This document shows, one piece after another, positions 18,302-28,018 of a DNA stretch of 64,000 bases. The stretch comes from UBA1479 sp038109305 (GTDB taxonomy: Bacteria; Pseudomonadota; Alphaproteobacteria; Rhodospirillales; Casp-alpha2). Within the stretch, counting starts at the first letter, position 1, and every line of letters starts with the position of its first letter. The stretch lies in contig JAYNIR010000005.1 in assembly GCA_038109305.1 (NCBI GenBank), forward strand, positions 1 through 64,000, given 5' to 3'. The notes below the pieces were generated by a model that made no database searches, was not told where the DNA came from, and saw only the letters and a program-made list of their open reading frames with translations. Both the position numbers and the translations under genes were made by a program.

Positions 18302-18706
18302 ATGAACGAGTACACTCCCGAGACCACCGCCGCTGGCAACGACGGCGCCAAACCGGTGATGCGGGGCATCCGCGGGCGGTGCCCACGCTGCGGCGACGGC
18401 AAACTGTTTTCCGCGTACCTCAAGGTCGCGGACAAATGCGATGTGTGCGATCTGGGGTTTCAAGGGCACGACACGGGCGACGGGCCCGTGGTGCCGGCTT
18501 TGTTGATCATCGGCGGTATCGTCGTCGGGTTGGCGTTGTGGGTCGAGATCACGTACGAACCCTCGGTTTGGGTGCACATGGCGCTTTGGATTCCTCTCGG
18601 CACCGTGCTGACCCTCGGCATCCTGCCGCGCTTGAAAGGCATGGCTGTGGGGCTTCAATACAAATACCGTTCGACCGAACAAGACGCACAGGTCGGCGGG
18701 ATTTAG
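18302..18706 (+). CDS. DUF983 family membrane protein
   Basis: 134 residues. The N-terminal zinc-ribbon-like part has two C-x2-C knuckles (RCPRCGDGKLF and KCDVCDLGF) followed by two hydrophobic helices (VVPALLIIGGIVVGLALWV and MALWIPLGTVLTLGILP). DUF983 proteins normally sit between ctaE and surf1 in alphaproteobacterial oxidase operons. Here a terminator and an AT-rich stretch (about 18260-18297) separate it from ctaE, so it is likely transcribed from its own promoter, and surf1 is not downstream. GGTGA lies before the ATG. Function unknown; presumed link to oxidase assembly. Confidence 0.88.
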   Translation: MNEYTPETTAAGNDGAKPVMRGIRGRCPRCGDGKLFSAYLKVADKCDVCDLGFQGHDTGDGPVVPALLIIGGIVVGLALWVEITYEPSVWVHMALWIPLGTVLTLGILPRLKGMAVGLQYKYRSTEQDAQVGGI

Positions 18707-19497
18707 TCCGAGCGGCGGGCCAGAAAGCTGCCTGATCCCCGCACCGTGACTTCCGTTGTTTCTTCCATTACATAGTAGATGTCGGTAAAGCCCAGCTCGC
18801 GCAGGATCAGTTCGTACGGATTGGCGAATAGGATGTGATGGTGCCTGGGCGCCAGTTCGAACATCACCGGCAGGTCGGCAGATATTTTACCCGATGTGTT
18901 CGCCAGATAATCCCGGAACAAAACCTGGCCGGCGATGTCGCCGGCTTTGGTCAGAACACGCCGAACCATGTCCGGCAGCAGCATGCACAACGTGTCCGAG
19001 GCAAGAAACAGATCGAAACGGCTGCGGCCCAGGGCATCGGCACCGATCTCGATGGAATCTTCCGCCATGCCGGCGGCGAAGCGCTGCGTCGGATAACGTC
19101 GCTGGGCGTCGGCGGCGAGAAACGGCAGGGCCTCCATCCCGAAAAAATGCAGCGTCATCTCCGGGTGAAATTCCATCATGTGGCGGACTGTCGTGCCGTT
19201 GGCGGCGCCGATCTCGACGATGGAAATCTCGCTGTCACCGCGTTCGCGTTTTTCCGCGACGACCCGTTCAAGCTAGGGCGCGACCGTGGTGAACCCCGGT
19301 TGGCTGTAATCGGCTAACTGGCTGTCGATCACCCGTTGCATGAAGTCCGCTGGATATTCCTCGCCCTCGCGAAGTCCCCGGGTTGTCCACATCTTTTTGT
19401 CTTTTGCGTATAGCGCCTCGGCCTCGGCAGGGTCTAACAGCTCTCGATAAACGCGGCCTCGTTCATCGGTCCATTCCTTGCCAAATTTCAAGTTCAT
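18703..19497 (-). pseudogene. Class I SAM-dependent methyltransferase interrupted by an amber codon
   Basis: A frame of 265 codons with one TAG at 19273-19275 after 74 codons. Upstream: MNLKFGKEWTDERGRVY and FMQRVIDSQLADYSQPG. Downstream, in phase: LERVVAEKRERGDSEIS, the SAM-binding VEIGAANGTTVRHM, then LFLASDTLCMLLPDMV and LGFTDIYYVMEETTEV. There is no frameshift; the rest of the protein is intact, so the damage is a single substitution. Internal ATGs after the stop would lose the SAM-binding loop. A pseudogene is most likely; readthrough or a sequencing error cannot be excluded. Confidence 0.8.
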
Positions 19498-19569
19498 ATC
19501 GCAACCTCATCGCACGCTGGATTGTGCGCACGCCGAAGAGTATTTCCAAGCGATATAAATGGGCAGGGA

Positions 19570-20973
19570 TCAGGAAACCAATAGCCAGGTCATCATGCCC
19601 GACGCCGAATGTTCGACCATGTGGCAATGCATCAGCCACTTGCCCGGATTGTCCGCGACGAAGGCAATCTCGGCCGTCTCCTCGGGTTGCATCAAGAGCG
19701 TGTCGCGGAAAGGTCCCGTCGTCCCGTCGGCTCCGACTTTCTTGAAATGATGGCCGTGCAGGTGCATGGCGTGCGGCCAGGCGGTCAGATTTTCCATCTT
19801 GATGCGGATGGTTTCGCCGAGGCGCGCGGTCAGGAAGGGTGTCTTCGGCATCTCGGCCATGCCGTTAAAGGCCCAGACACGGCTGTGGCCGATTAATTCT
19901 CGGATGCCCATGCGCTGGCCTTTGAACGTGGCCTCGTGCATGGCGCCCATGGCGCCGCCTTCCATCCGCAGCAGCGCGGTTTTGGCCTTGCCCAGGTTAC
20001 CCAGCGGCGGCAGCGGATTGGTCGCGATCGGTTCTGGCGGCGGCAGGGCGCCGGCCCGTGCCGCTCCCTCGACCGTGAGAGTGCATAGCGCGATCCGCTG
20101 ATCCCGGAACCGGCCATAGATAAACGCCTCGCCGCCCCCGTTCGCTGTTTTCTCCGGAGCGGTGATGTCGGCGATTATGTCGGTACGCTGCGCCGGCGCC
20201 AGGGTGACCTCGGTCACGGGTTCGGGCTTTGCGAGCGGCTGCCCGTCGAGCGCGACCACCCATCCGGTCATGCCGACTAGGCCGAGGGTGAAAATGCGCG
20301 CGTTGGCCGTGTTGACCAGGCGCAGCCGCAGCCGCTCCATCGATCGCGCCCGCGCCTTGTAATCGCTCCGGCCGTTGACCGTGACGAAACCGCCGAGCCT
20401 CCCGTTATGCGACCAATCGCCCATGCTTCCGAAACTGTCTTCGTGGATCATGCCGTCCTGACCCAGGCGCCAGTCATCGATCAGCAGGACTTCGTCCCGG
20501 TCGACCCGGGGCGGGTTCGGTTCGTCGACGATCAGCGCGCCGTAAAGCCCCCGGGCGAGCTGTTCCCAGGTGCGGTTGTGCGGGTGATACCAATAGGTGC
20601 CGGCGTCGGGCACGGTGAAGTCATATAGAAAGTCGCCGCCGGGCGGCACCACCGGCTGGGTTATGTCCGGCACGCCATCCATGGCGTTGGCGATGCGGAT
20701 GCCGTGCCAGTGAACGCTCGACGGTTGCGGCAGGTTATTGACGAACCGCCGTGTCAGGCGCTCCCCCTGCTTAAGCCGGATCACCGGGCCCGGCGTCCCG
20801 CCGCCGTAGCCCCAGATGCCGGTTTTGGCGCCGCCTGGGTGGCCCAGGTCGGCGGCGGCGGGCTTTGCTTCAAGCACATCCTCCGCCCGGCCGGCAAAAA
20901 CCATACGGGGCCCGGCCGCCGCCAGGGCCGCCGACCCGCTTAAAAACATCCGCCGGGTCATGTCCGATTTCAT
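19570..20973 (-). CDS. Multicopper oxidase (CopA/CueO-like) with Tat-like signal
   Basis: 467 residues. It starts MKSDMTRRMFLSGSAALAAAG, a twin-arginine-like signal, so it is exported folded. All four copper-binding segments are present: SVHWHGIRI, TYWYHPHNRT, AMHLHGHHF, and MHCHMVEHSASGMM, which ends with the type 1 axial Met. It would oxidise Cu(I) or phenolic/metal substrates with O2. The frame is open to 21153, but the extra 60 residues look random; a second ATG at 20961 (MTRRMF) is also possible. Divergent from the dioxygenase at 21169. Confidence 0.92.
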   Translation of the reverse strand: MKSDMTRRMFLSGSAALAAAGPRMVFAGRAEDVLEAKPAAADLGHPGGAKTGIWGYGGGTPGPVIRLKQGERLTRRFVNNLPQPSSVHWHGIRIANAMDGVPDITQPVVPPGGDFLYDFTVPDAGTYWYHPHNRTWEQLARGLYGALIVDEPNPPRVDRDEVLLIDDWRLGQDGMIHEDSFGSMGDWSHNGRLGGFVTVNGRSDYKARARSMERLRLRLVNTANARIFTLGLVGMTGWVVALDGQPLAKPEPVTEVTLAPAQRTDIIADITAPEKTANGGGEAFIYGRFRDQRIALCTLTVEGAARAGALPPPEPIATNPLPPLGNLGKAKTALLRMEGGAMGAMHEATFKGQRMGIRELIGHSRVWAFNGMAEMPKTPFLTARLGETIRIKMENLTAWPHAMHLHGHHFKKVGADGTTGPFRDTLLMQPEETAEIAFVADNPGKWLMHCHMVEHSASGMMTWLLVS

Positions 20974-21168
20974 GCCCCCGAAATATAGGGACGCGCGGGG
21001 TGTGCCGCCAGCCGAATCGAACGCCGCCGCTTCGGGCCTGGTCGAACCCGCCCGCCGTTCTTCCGGCTGGAATCCACGGGCGAATATTGTATAGAATCCG
21101 GGAGGTTCCGGATCGGCCCACCCATCCGTGAAAAACGGGCCGGCCGCGGTCAAAGGACAACCGAAACG

Positions 21169-22251
21169 ATGAAGTCACCGGCATTCGATACGTCCGCTGC
21201 CTGGCGGGTCGATCAGCTGGACCAGGCCAAGGGCTGGGTCTTTCCCATTGCGGAAAACGACGTGCGGCAATTGGCGCGGGCGGCCAAGGACGCCTTCGAT
21301 CCCGAACGCCCGCTGTTCGACTATCGCCGGGACGACTTCGATCTTGGCGACGGACTCGCCACCATAACGGCCGCCGCGCGCGAGGCCTATTTCGGCTGCG
21401 GCCTGTCGCTGGTCAGAGGCCTGCCCCGGGCGGACCTGACGGGGCCGGAATTCCGGCTTCTGACCTGGGCCATCGGCCTGCATCTGGGCGTCGCCCGGCC
21501 GCAGGGGCGGGCCAGCCAGTACATTTCCGACGTGACGGCGGCGGGCGGGACCTACCGGTCCGCGGGCGGGCGCGGGTACAACACCAACGCGAGCCTGGAT
21601 TTTCATGCCGACGGCTGCGACATCGTGGCGCTTGCGTGTTTCAACAAGGCGCGCGCGGGCGGCCAGAGCATGATGTCCTCCAGTGCCACCGCCTGGCAGG
21701 TGCTCTGCGCCGAACGACCCGACCTGGCCGAGGTCGCCTTGCAAGACTTCTGTTTCAGCCGCAATCAGGAACAGGCGCCCGATGAAAATCCCTTTTACGC
21801 GCAGCCGCTCTACGATTTCGCGGATGGCCGCATTTTCGGCAAATGGAACCGCAACCGGGTGCGCACGGCGCAGGACCTGGACGGCGTGCCGCCGCTGACC
21901 GATGCGCAAAAGGAATGCACGGACCTTTTGGATGAAATCCTCCGTCGGCCCGATGTCATGTACACGATGTGGCTCGAGCCCGGCGACCTGCAGTTTATGA
22001 ACAACCACGTCATGCTGCATTCGCGGACGACGTTCGAAGATTACGAGGAAGAAGACCGCAAGCGGCTGCTATTCCGGCTTTGGATGGCGCCGCCGTTTTC
22101 CGTGCCGTTGCCGGAAACCTGGGGCGATTATTTCCGCTCCATCAAACCCGGAACCGTGCGGGGCGGTATCCGCGGCCATCAGCACGACGATGTCTGCCGC
22201 GCGTTCGAACGCCGACAGGCCGGCGATCTGGGCATGCCGATTCCGGCGTAA
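21169..22251 (+). CDS. TauD/TfdA-family Fe(II)/2-oxoglutarate dioxygenase
   Basis: 360 residues. The iron facial triad is visible as H-x-D in LDFHADGCDIV and the distal His in NNHVMLHSRTTFED, with the 2-oxoglutarate-binding Arg in RKRLLFRLWM. Longer than TauD itself, it resembles the TauD-domain proteins often annotated as taurine catabolism dioxygenases of unknown substrate. Start at the ATG at 21169. No sulfonate or phosphonate uptake genes adjoin, so the substrate is open. Confidence 0.9.
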   Translation: MKSPAFDTSAAWRVDQLDQAKGWVFPIAENDVRQLARAAKDAFDPERPLFDYRRDDFDLGDGLATITAAAREAYFGCGLSLVRGLPRADLTGPEFRLLTWAIGLHLGVARPQGRASQYISDVTAAGGTYRSAGGRGYNTNASLDFHADGCDIVALACFNKARAGGQSMMSSSATAWQVLCAERPDLAEVALQDFCFSRNQEQAPDENPFYAQPLYDFADGRIFGKWNRNRVRTAQDLDGVPPLTDAQKECTDLLDEILRRPDVMYTMWLEPGDLQFMNNHVMLHSRTTFEDYEEEDRKRLLFRLWMAPPFSVPLPETWGDYFRSIKPGTVRGGIRGHQHDDVCRAFERRQAGDLGMPIPA

Positions 22252-22284
22252 CCCGCGCGTCCGTGTCTTTCAGGGAAACAGGAT

Positions 22285-23532
22285 TTATTCCGCGGGTCGC
22301 ATAAGCCGCCCCAGGGGTTTGTCGTCAATCGGCAGATGCAACAGCGCGCTGACGAACCCGAGTGCGATGGCGACCCACCAGACGGCGGCGTAACTACCGG
22401 TCGCGTCGAATAGCCGCCCGCCCAGCCAGACGCCGGTGAAGCTGCCCAACTGGTGGCTCAGGTAAACCACGCCGTAGAGCATACCCATGTAGCGAGTGCC
22501 GAATATCTGCGCCACGAGGCCTGACGTCAACGGCACGGTCGACAGCCACAGCAACCCGATGGACGCCGCGAACAGCACGATGGTGACCGGCGTTGTCGGC
22601 ACGCTAATGAACGCCATCACCAGCAGCGACCGGACAACATAAATGGCGCTGAGCGCGTATTTCTTAGGCACCCGCCCGCCGAGCCACCCGGCCCCCCAAC
22701 TGCCGCCCATGTTGAACAGCGCGATCAGCATCAACGCCGTGGCGCCGAGCGCCGTGCTGGCGCCCTGGTCGGTCAGGTAGGCGGGCAGGTGCATGGCCAT
22801 GAAGGCGATCTGAAAACCGCACACGTAAAACCCCGCCGTCAGCAGCGCGAACCCCCGGTGGCTGACCGCTTCGCCGATGGCCTGGCGCAGGTTCATGTCT
22901 GTATCTTTGTGGCTCTGGGTCTTGAGCGCCGCCGTCATGGAAAACGCCATGGGCACGATCAGCCCGGCCATGGCGGACAGGGCCAGAAGGGCGACAACCC
23001 AGTCAAAACCGGAAAGCAGCGTCGAACTCATCGGCACGACCAGCAATTGCCCGCCGGTGGCCGTCGCCGTGCCGATGCCGAGCCACAGGCTCCGTTTCTC
23101 CGGCGGTGCAACCTGCCCGACGATGGCAAGCATCAGCGGCAGGCCGCAGGCGCCCAAGCCGATCCCCGCCATGATCCCGGCGCTGGCGAATATGGTTTCC
23201 GGCTGGGTCGACTGGCTCATGATCAGAACGCCCAACGCGAAGATCCCGCCGCCCAGCGCCACCGTCTTCGGCCCGCCCCACCGGTCGGCAATGGCGCCGG
23301 CGAACGGTGCCGAAATCCCGATCATCAACTGCTGCGTGGCGAAGGCGATGGACAATGTTTCCCGTCCCCATCCCAGATCGTGGGTGATCGGGTACATGAA
23401 TAGCCCGAAGCTCTGGCGGATGCCGAAGGACGTAAAGACGATCAGCGACGCCGCAATCAGGACGAAAAGGGGCCGCTGCCAAAAATGCGCGTTGTTCTTG
23501 TGGTCTTGGTTCGCGGGCATGCCAGTTCTCAT
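22285..23532 (-). CDS. MFS transporter
   Basis: 415 residues, twelve predicted helices. After a polar start the first helix contains LIVFTSFGIRQSFGLFMYPITHDLGW, a pattern of monocarboxylate/oxalate-formate-type carriers; the motif-A region reads GAIADRWGGPKTV. It begins immediately after the TAA of the upstream GDCCVxC-type gene (adjacent codons), so the two are co-translated; ATG at 23520 is an alternative start. Substrate unknown. Confidence 0.88.
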   Translation of the reverse strand: MRTGMPANQDHKNNAHFWQRPLFVLIAASLIVFTSFGIRQSFGLFMYPITHDLGWGRETLSIAFATQQLMIGISAPFAGAIADRWGGPKTVALGGGIFALGVLIMSQSTQPETIFASAGIMAGIGLGACGLPLMLAIVGQVAPPEKRSLWLGIGTATATGGQLLVVPMSSTLLSGFDWVVALLALSAMAGLIVPMAFSMTAALKTQSHKDTDMNLRQAIGEAVSHRGFALLTAGFYVCGFQIAFMAMHLPAYLTDQGASTALGATALMLIALFNMGGSWGAGWLGGRVPKKYALSAIYVVRSLLVMAFISVPTTPVTIVLFAASIGLLWLSTVPLTSGLVAQIFGTRYMGMLYGVVYLSHQLGSFTGVWLGGRLFDATGSYAAVWWVAIALGFVSALLHLPIDDKPLGRLMRPAE

Positions 23533-23742
23533 TTATCGTCCGCGCATCTGCTGGTCGGGGCAGGGTTGGGTGCCGTAGGAACAGAAAACGCAGTGGTCGC
23601 CCGGTTCGGGTTTCAGCAATTGGCCGCATTCCATGCACTGGTAATATTCGATGACCACGTCCGGGGGCATGCGTTCGTCCGCATGGTGCCCGCACATAGG
23701 GCACTCGACCGTGGTGATGAAATTAAGGGGTGCCCCCGTCAT
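23533..23742 (-). CDS. Small Cys-rich protein, GDCCVxC-type
   Basis: 69 residues. Three cysteine clusters: C14-x2-C17, C36-x2-C39 and the C-terminal GDHCVFCSYGTQPCP (C51, C54, C61), which fits the GDCCVxC family except that the first Cys of the signature is His. Family members are small putative metal-binding proteins of unknown role, some of them selenoproteins; here no UGA is seen in the motif. The stop abuts the ATG of the MFS carrier. Start chosen at MTGAPLNFITTVECPMC; an upstream ATG at 23790 adds 16 residues that overlap the neighbouring transporter. Confidence 0.82.
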   Translation of the reverse strand: MTGAPLNFITTVECPMCGHHADERMPPDVVIEYYQCMECGQLLKPEPGDHCVFCSYGTQPCPDQQMRGR

Positions 23743-23765
23743 GTCGGCTCCCGTGGCGTCGCCGG

Positions 23766-25163
23766 TTAAAGATACCCCAGAAACCGCCACCAGAGATAGT
23801 TGACCGGCACCAGAACCGCGAAGGTGACGGCGGCGATCAACAGCGTCATGCGCACGGCCTGAACGAACGGGATTTCCGCCAACTGGATGCCGACCACCAA
23901 GGGCGGCCCCTGATAGGGCAGGATGACACTGGAATACCCCACCACCACCAGCAGCAGGACCGATTTGATCGGCAAGCCCGCCGCGGTGGCCAGGTCCTGC
24001 GCGAAAGGTGCCAGGATGGCGGCAACGCCGGGGGCGGTGGTCAGCATCCCCGTTGCGGCGCCCAGGCCGACCAGCGCGTAATAATTCCGGAACGTTTCCC
24101 CCGGTTCCAGCGGCAGGTGGCTGGCCATGGCGCCGCCCAGGTACTGACCGAACCCGGTATCGACGATGACCGCGGCGACGGACAAGACCGCCGCCACGTA
24201 GATGGCCGATGCGGTATTGAATTTGGTCTGAAAATCGGCGGCCGGCACGATGGCGATCCCCGGCAGCAGGCAGGCGACGGCAGCGGCCAAGGCGATCCAG
24301 GCGGATGAAATGCCGTGCAGGAAATCCAACGCCCAGAACGTCAGCGTCGCGGCCAGGATGAAAACCAGGATTTTCTCATCCCGCGACATGGGGCCCGGTT
24401 GTTCCATGGCCTTGACGGCGCCGTCGGCGACCCGGTCGCGGAACACGGTACGGACGGCCGCGTAAATCAACAGCGCTTTCAAAATCCCGACCATCGGGAA
24501 GTGTAGCGCCAGGTATTCGCCGTAGGTGATATGGACGTTCCACAAATTTTCGGCGACGCCGGCCAGCACCATGTTGGGTACGTTGGACGGCAGTATCGAC
24601 GCCGACGGCATCCACGTCCCCCACACCATGGCGGCGGCAAGCCCATATCGCCCGGGCCGCCCCGGCCCCAAGCCCAGCCGGTCGGCCAGCGCCATGGCGA
24701 TGGGCATCAGCAAAATGATCCGGCCCAGCGTCGACGGCATGACGAATGCGAGCGCTACGCCGACCGTCACCATGGCCGCCGTCTGCCCGGCGTAGGTCGG
24801 CCCGTACAGGCGGGTCAGCCGCGCGGCCAGGCGAAACCCCAGACCCGTCCGGTTGACCGCCAGGCCCAAAATAAGCCCGCCGACCGTGAGCCACAGCGCC
24901 TTGGTCGTCCACCCGGCGAAGATCACGTCGGCGGGGGCGACCTTGATCAGCGTCGCGGCGGCAAAGAACGCCAGTCCAGTGATGAATTCGGGCATGGCGC
25001 CGGCCGCGAAAAATCCCATGGCGAACAGCGTCAGCGCCGCCCCCCGCATGACGCGGGGGTCAATGCCGTCCGGCGCCGGCAGAACCAAAAGGGCAATGGA
25101 AACGGCCAGCACGGCTAGCGCCGTCAGCTGGGCAAAGCCGGGTTTTGCGCGGGGGTCAGTCAT
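23766..25163 (-). CDS. SLC13/DASS-type anion transporter
   Basis: 465 residues with about eleven to twelve hydrophobic segments. Features: a helix-loop motif (VMPSTLGRIILLMPIAMALADRL split around residue 165) and the second-half SILPSNVPNMVLAGVAE, like the two SNT-type substrate/sodium motifs of the SLC13 (citrate/dicarboxylate/sulfate) family; the second repeat has GMLTTAPGVAAILAPFA. It imports di- or tricarboxylates or sulfate with sodium. Start at MTDPRAKPGF, because the preceding 76 codons of the open frame have no hydrophobic or family character. Precise substrate not determined. Confidence 0.85.
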   Translation of the reverse strand: MTDPRAKPGFAQLTALAVLAVSIALLVLPAPDGIDPRVMRGAALTLFAMGFFAAGAMPEFITGLAFFAAATLIKVAPADVIFAGWTTKALWLTVGGLILGLAVNRTGLGFRLAARLTRLYGPTYAGQTAAMVTVGVALAFVMPSTLGRIILLMPIAMALADRLGLGPGRPGRYGLAAAMVWGTWMPSASILPSNVPNMVLAGVAENLWNVHITYGEYLALHFPMVGILKALLIYAAVRTVFRDRVADGAVKAMEQPGPMSRDEKILVFILAATLTFWALDFLHGISSAWIALAAAVACLLPGIAIVPAADFQTKFNTASAIYVAAVLSVAAVIVDTGFGQYLGGAMASHLPLEPGETFRNYYALVGLGAATGMLTTAPGVAAILAPFAQDLATAAGLPIKSVLLLVVVGYSSVILPYQGPPLVVGIQLAEIPFVQAVRMTLLIAAVTFAVLVPVNYLWWRFLGYL

Positions 25164-25299
25164 GGTGGAAATCTTGTAGGCGAGGTCGCGGCCCGTTGGA
25201 AGACCCATCTGCAACTGCGGCGCCCCCGCCGCTGGCGTCCCCGGATCAACACGGCTACACTTGCCCTGAAAAGGCGGACGCGGACCCAAGGGAACACAT

Positions 25300-27096
25300 A
25301 TGGCGGACGAAATCCCGGACAAACCGGCCTTCGATGCGGAGGAAGCGCAGAAGACCGCGCGGGAACTGACCAAGCGCTGCCAGCGGATCACGGCTGCGTT
25401 TTTGGAGCGGCAGGCCGATCAGCACGGGTTTCAGATGCCGGATCCGATCGTCATCTCCCGGGCGTTTTTCGACCTGGGCGCCGCCATGATGCGCGATCCC
25501 GATAAACTGGCCTGGGCGCAGGCTCAGTTGTGGCAGGGCTATGCGGACATCTGGCAGGCGGCGTCGAAACGCCTGGCCGGCGAAGAAGCGGAACCGGTGG
25601 TCGAGCCCGACCGCGACGACAAACGCTTCAAGGACGACGCCTGGACGGAAAACGCCGTGTTCGACACGCTGAAGCAATCCTACCTACTGACCGCCAAATG
25701 GATGCAGGGGACGTTTCGCGATGTCGACGGGCTCGACCCCAAGACGCGGGAAAAAGTCGATTTCTACACCCGCCAGTGGGTTAACGCCTGGTCGCCCACC
25801 AATTTCGCCGCGACCAACCCCAAGGTCCTGCAAAAAACCATCGACACCAAGGGCGAAAATCTGGTGAAGGGGCTGGGTCACCTGCTGGACGATTTGGAAA
25901 AGGGGCAGGGGCAGCTTCGCATTTCCATGACCGACGCGGACGCGTTTACGCTCGGTGAAAACGTCGCTACGACGCCCGGCAAAATCGTTTTCGAAAACGA
26001 CCTGATGCAGTTGATCCAGTACACGCCAGCGACCGACACGGTCGCCAAACGGCCCTTGCTGATCGTGCCGCCCTGGATCAATAAGTTTTACATCCTGGAT
26101 CTGCAGCCCAAGAACTCGTTCATCAAGTGGGCGGTGGATCAGGGGCACACGGTGTTCGTTATTTCCTGGGTCAATCCGGGAAGCGATCTATCCCATAAAG
26201 CGTTCGAAGATTACATGCTCGAAGGGCCCCTGGTGGCGTTGGACGCCATCAAGGCCGCGACGAAGGAAAAATCCGTCAACGTCATCGGATACTGCATCGG
26301 CGGCACGTTGACCGCGTGCGCGTTGGCCTATCTGGCGGCCAAGGGACAGGCGGACAAAATCGCGTCGGCGACGTTTTTCACCACCATGATGGATTTTTCC
26401 GAACCGGGGGAACTGGGTGTCTTCATCGACGAGGAACAGCTTTCGTTGCTGGAACGGCACATGGCGGAAAAGGGATACCTGGAAGGCAGCCACATGTCCC
26501 AGGTCTTTAACATGATGCGGGACAACGACCTGATCTGGTCTTTCGTCGTCAACAACTACCTGATGGGCCGGGAGCCCATGGCCTTCGACCTTCTTTATTG
26601 GAATTCCGACAACACCCGTATGCCCGCCATGATGCACGGCATGTATCTGCGCAAAATGTATCTGGAAAACCGGCTGGTGCAGCCGGGCGGGATCGAGCTC
26701 GCGGGCGTGCCCATAGACCTGTCCAAAATCGAAACGCCGGTCTATATGCTGTCGACCATGGACGACCACATCGCGCCCTGGAAATCGACCTATCGTGCGA
26801 CGCAGATATACGGCGGTCCGTTTAAGTTCGTGCTGTCCGCGTCGGGCCACATCGCGGGGGTCATCAACCCGCCCGCCGCCAACAAGTACTGTTATTGGAC
26901 GAACGCCGAGACGCCCGCCGACCCGGACAAGTTCGTCGATGCCGCCACGCGCCACGAGGGTTCCTGGTGGCCCGATTGGCAGGACTGGGTGGGCGAATAT
27001 TCGGATGGTTCGGTCAAGGCGCGCGCGCCCGGTGACGGCAAGCTGACCCCCATCGAGGACGCCCCCGGCCGGTATGTCAAGGCGCGGACGGACTGA
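25300..27096 (+). CDS. phaC: Class I poly(3-hydroxyalkanoate) synthase
   Basis: 598 residues. It polymerises (R)-3-hydroxyacyl-CoA into PHA storage granules. The lipase-like box with catalytic cysteine is GYC332IGG; the catalytic Asp lies in MDDHIAPW (488-489) and the His in SGH517IAGV. The N-terminal domain shows the class I features WAQAQLWQGYADIW and FVNAWSPTNF-like WVNAWSPTNF; also VVPPWINKFYILDLQPKNS. AAGGGA stands six bases before the ATG. No phaA, phaB or phasin gene is in the window, so the monomer supply genes are elsewhere. Confidence 0.96.
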   Translation: MADEIPDKPAFDAEEAQKTARELTKRCQRITAAFLERQADQHGFQMPDPIVISRAFFDLGAAMMRDPDKLAWAQAQLWQGYADIWQAASKRLAGEEAEPVVEPDRDDKRFKDDAWTENAVFDTLKQSYLLTAKWMQGTFRDVDGLDPKTREKVDFYTRQWVNAWSPTNFAATNPKVLQKTIDTKGENLVKGLGHLLDDLEKGQGQLRISMTDADAFTLGENVATTPGKIVFENDLMQLIQYTPATDTVAKRPLLIVPPWINKFYILDLQPKNSFIKWAVDQGHTVFVISWVNPGSDLSHKAFEDYMLEGPLVALDAIKAATKEKSVNVIGYCIGGTLTACALAYLAAKGQADKIASATFFTTMMDFSEPGELGVFIDEEQLSLLERHMAEKGYLEGSHMSQVFNMMRDNDLIWSFVVNNYLMGREPMAFDLLYWNSDNTRMPAMMHGMYLRKMYLENRLVQPGGIELAGVPIDLSKIETPVYMLSTMDDHIAPWKSTYRATQIYGGPFKFVLSASGHIAGVINPPAANKYCYWTNAETPADPDKFVDAATRHEGSWWPDWQDWVGEYSDGSVKARAPGDGKLTPIEDAPGRYVKARTD

Positions 27097-27119
27097 GGGC
27101 GTTCTCAAGCAGGCGGGCG

Positions 27120-27861
27120 TTAGAGGGTAAAGCCGACGATGTTCTGTGCTGTGTGAACGACGGCCCCGGGCAGCAGCGACCGGGTCATCAGAAAAAGCGC
27201 TGAGTACACACAGCTGCCGAAAAAATATTGATCATCCCGACGTTGCCCCGAGACCAGTGCGCCCGCGAAGATCAGGGACGTAATGATCACTGCTGGGACA
27301 GCGCGCGGGATGACCAGTGAAATATAAAACAAGACGACGCTGCGATAGTATATTTCCTCGATATTGAATTCAGAAAAAGGCCAAAACTGAGGTCGAAATA
27401 CTTGATGAAATCTTATTGATAAGGCGAAAAGGACCAAACTCTTTAAGCGGCATCCATCATCTACCAGAAATACTCGACCACGCCCGCAATCATCTAGTCA
27501 GAGGCGAACGCGCCTACCATCAAGGTCAGCACGAAAACCAACGCGCCGCCGCCTTCGGCCCAAGGCAGGTTCGGCGTCTTGGGCGCGAAGGCCGCAGTTC
27601 GGCGGAATGCGGGCGTAGACAGGCAGACGACAATAACAGAGGTTCTCAGGCCATAATCCGCCAGCAGAAAGTGTTGATGTCTAAATCGACCAAATAAATG
27701 TCGTTGCCGTAGGCGAGCGTCAGGCAAGCCGTGATCAGCGCCAGTTCGAGCCGGGGCCGGATGAGCGCCTTGGCGCAGTCGAATATCTTAAGCGGGTCGG
27801 TGCGCGGGATCATCGTCTTATAAGTGTAGGCGTTGGGCCCCCGGCGATCAACGCATGTCAA
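27120..27861 (-). pseudogene. CPBP-family intramembrane protease relic
   Basis: Three overlapping fragments in different frames. 27861-27646 gives YTYKTMIPRTDPLKIFD and a hydrophobic stretch LELALITACLTLAYG. 27727-27494 gives a second membrane stretch (ALVFVLTLMVGAFAS). 27437-27120 gives the catalytic part, with NIEEIYYRSVV (the EExxxR motif) and AVVHTAQNIVGF (the HxxxN motif) of CPBP/Abi proteases. At least two frameshifts and a stop separate them, so the gene is dead. The last fragment (105 codons) is open by itself but lacks the N-terminal helices. Confidence 0.65.
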
Positions 27862-28018
27862 ACGCCGGGGTGCCGTTGCGGATTTTGTTTTAACCCCGTA
27901 TCCCTCCCACCGGCTTGTCCCCTAAACCTGGAACTTTATTTCCTAGGTGAATTTTAACGATGCCGCGTTCCAGAAGAAACTTTTCGACTTGTTTCTATGT
28001 ATCGCTCTTTGTGTCGGC

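Noticed and set aside
23581..23604. Selenocysteine codon in the GDCCVxC-type protein
   Set aside because: All cysteine positions in the motif are TGC/TGT and the first is His; no in-frame TGA is present.
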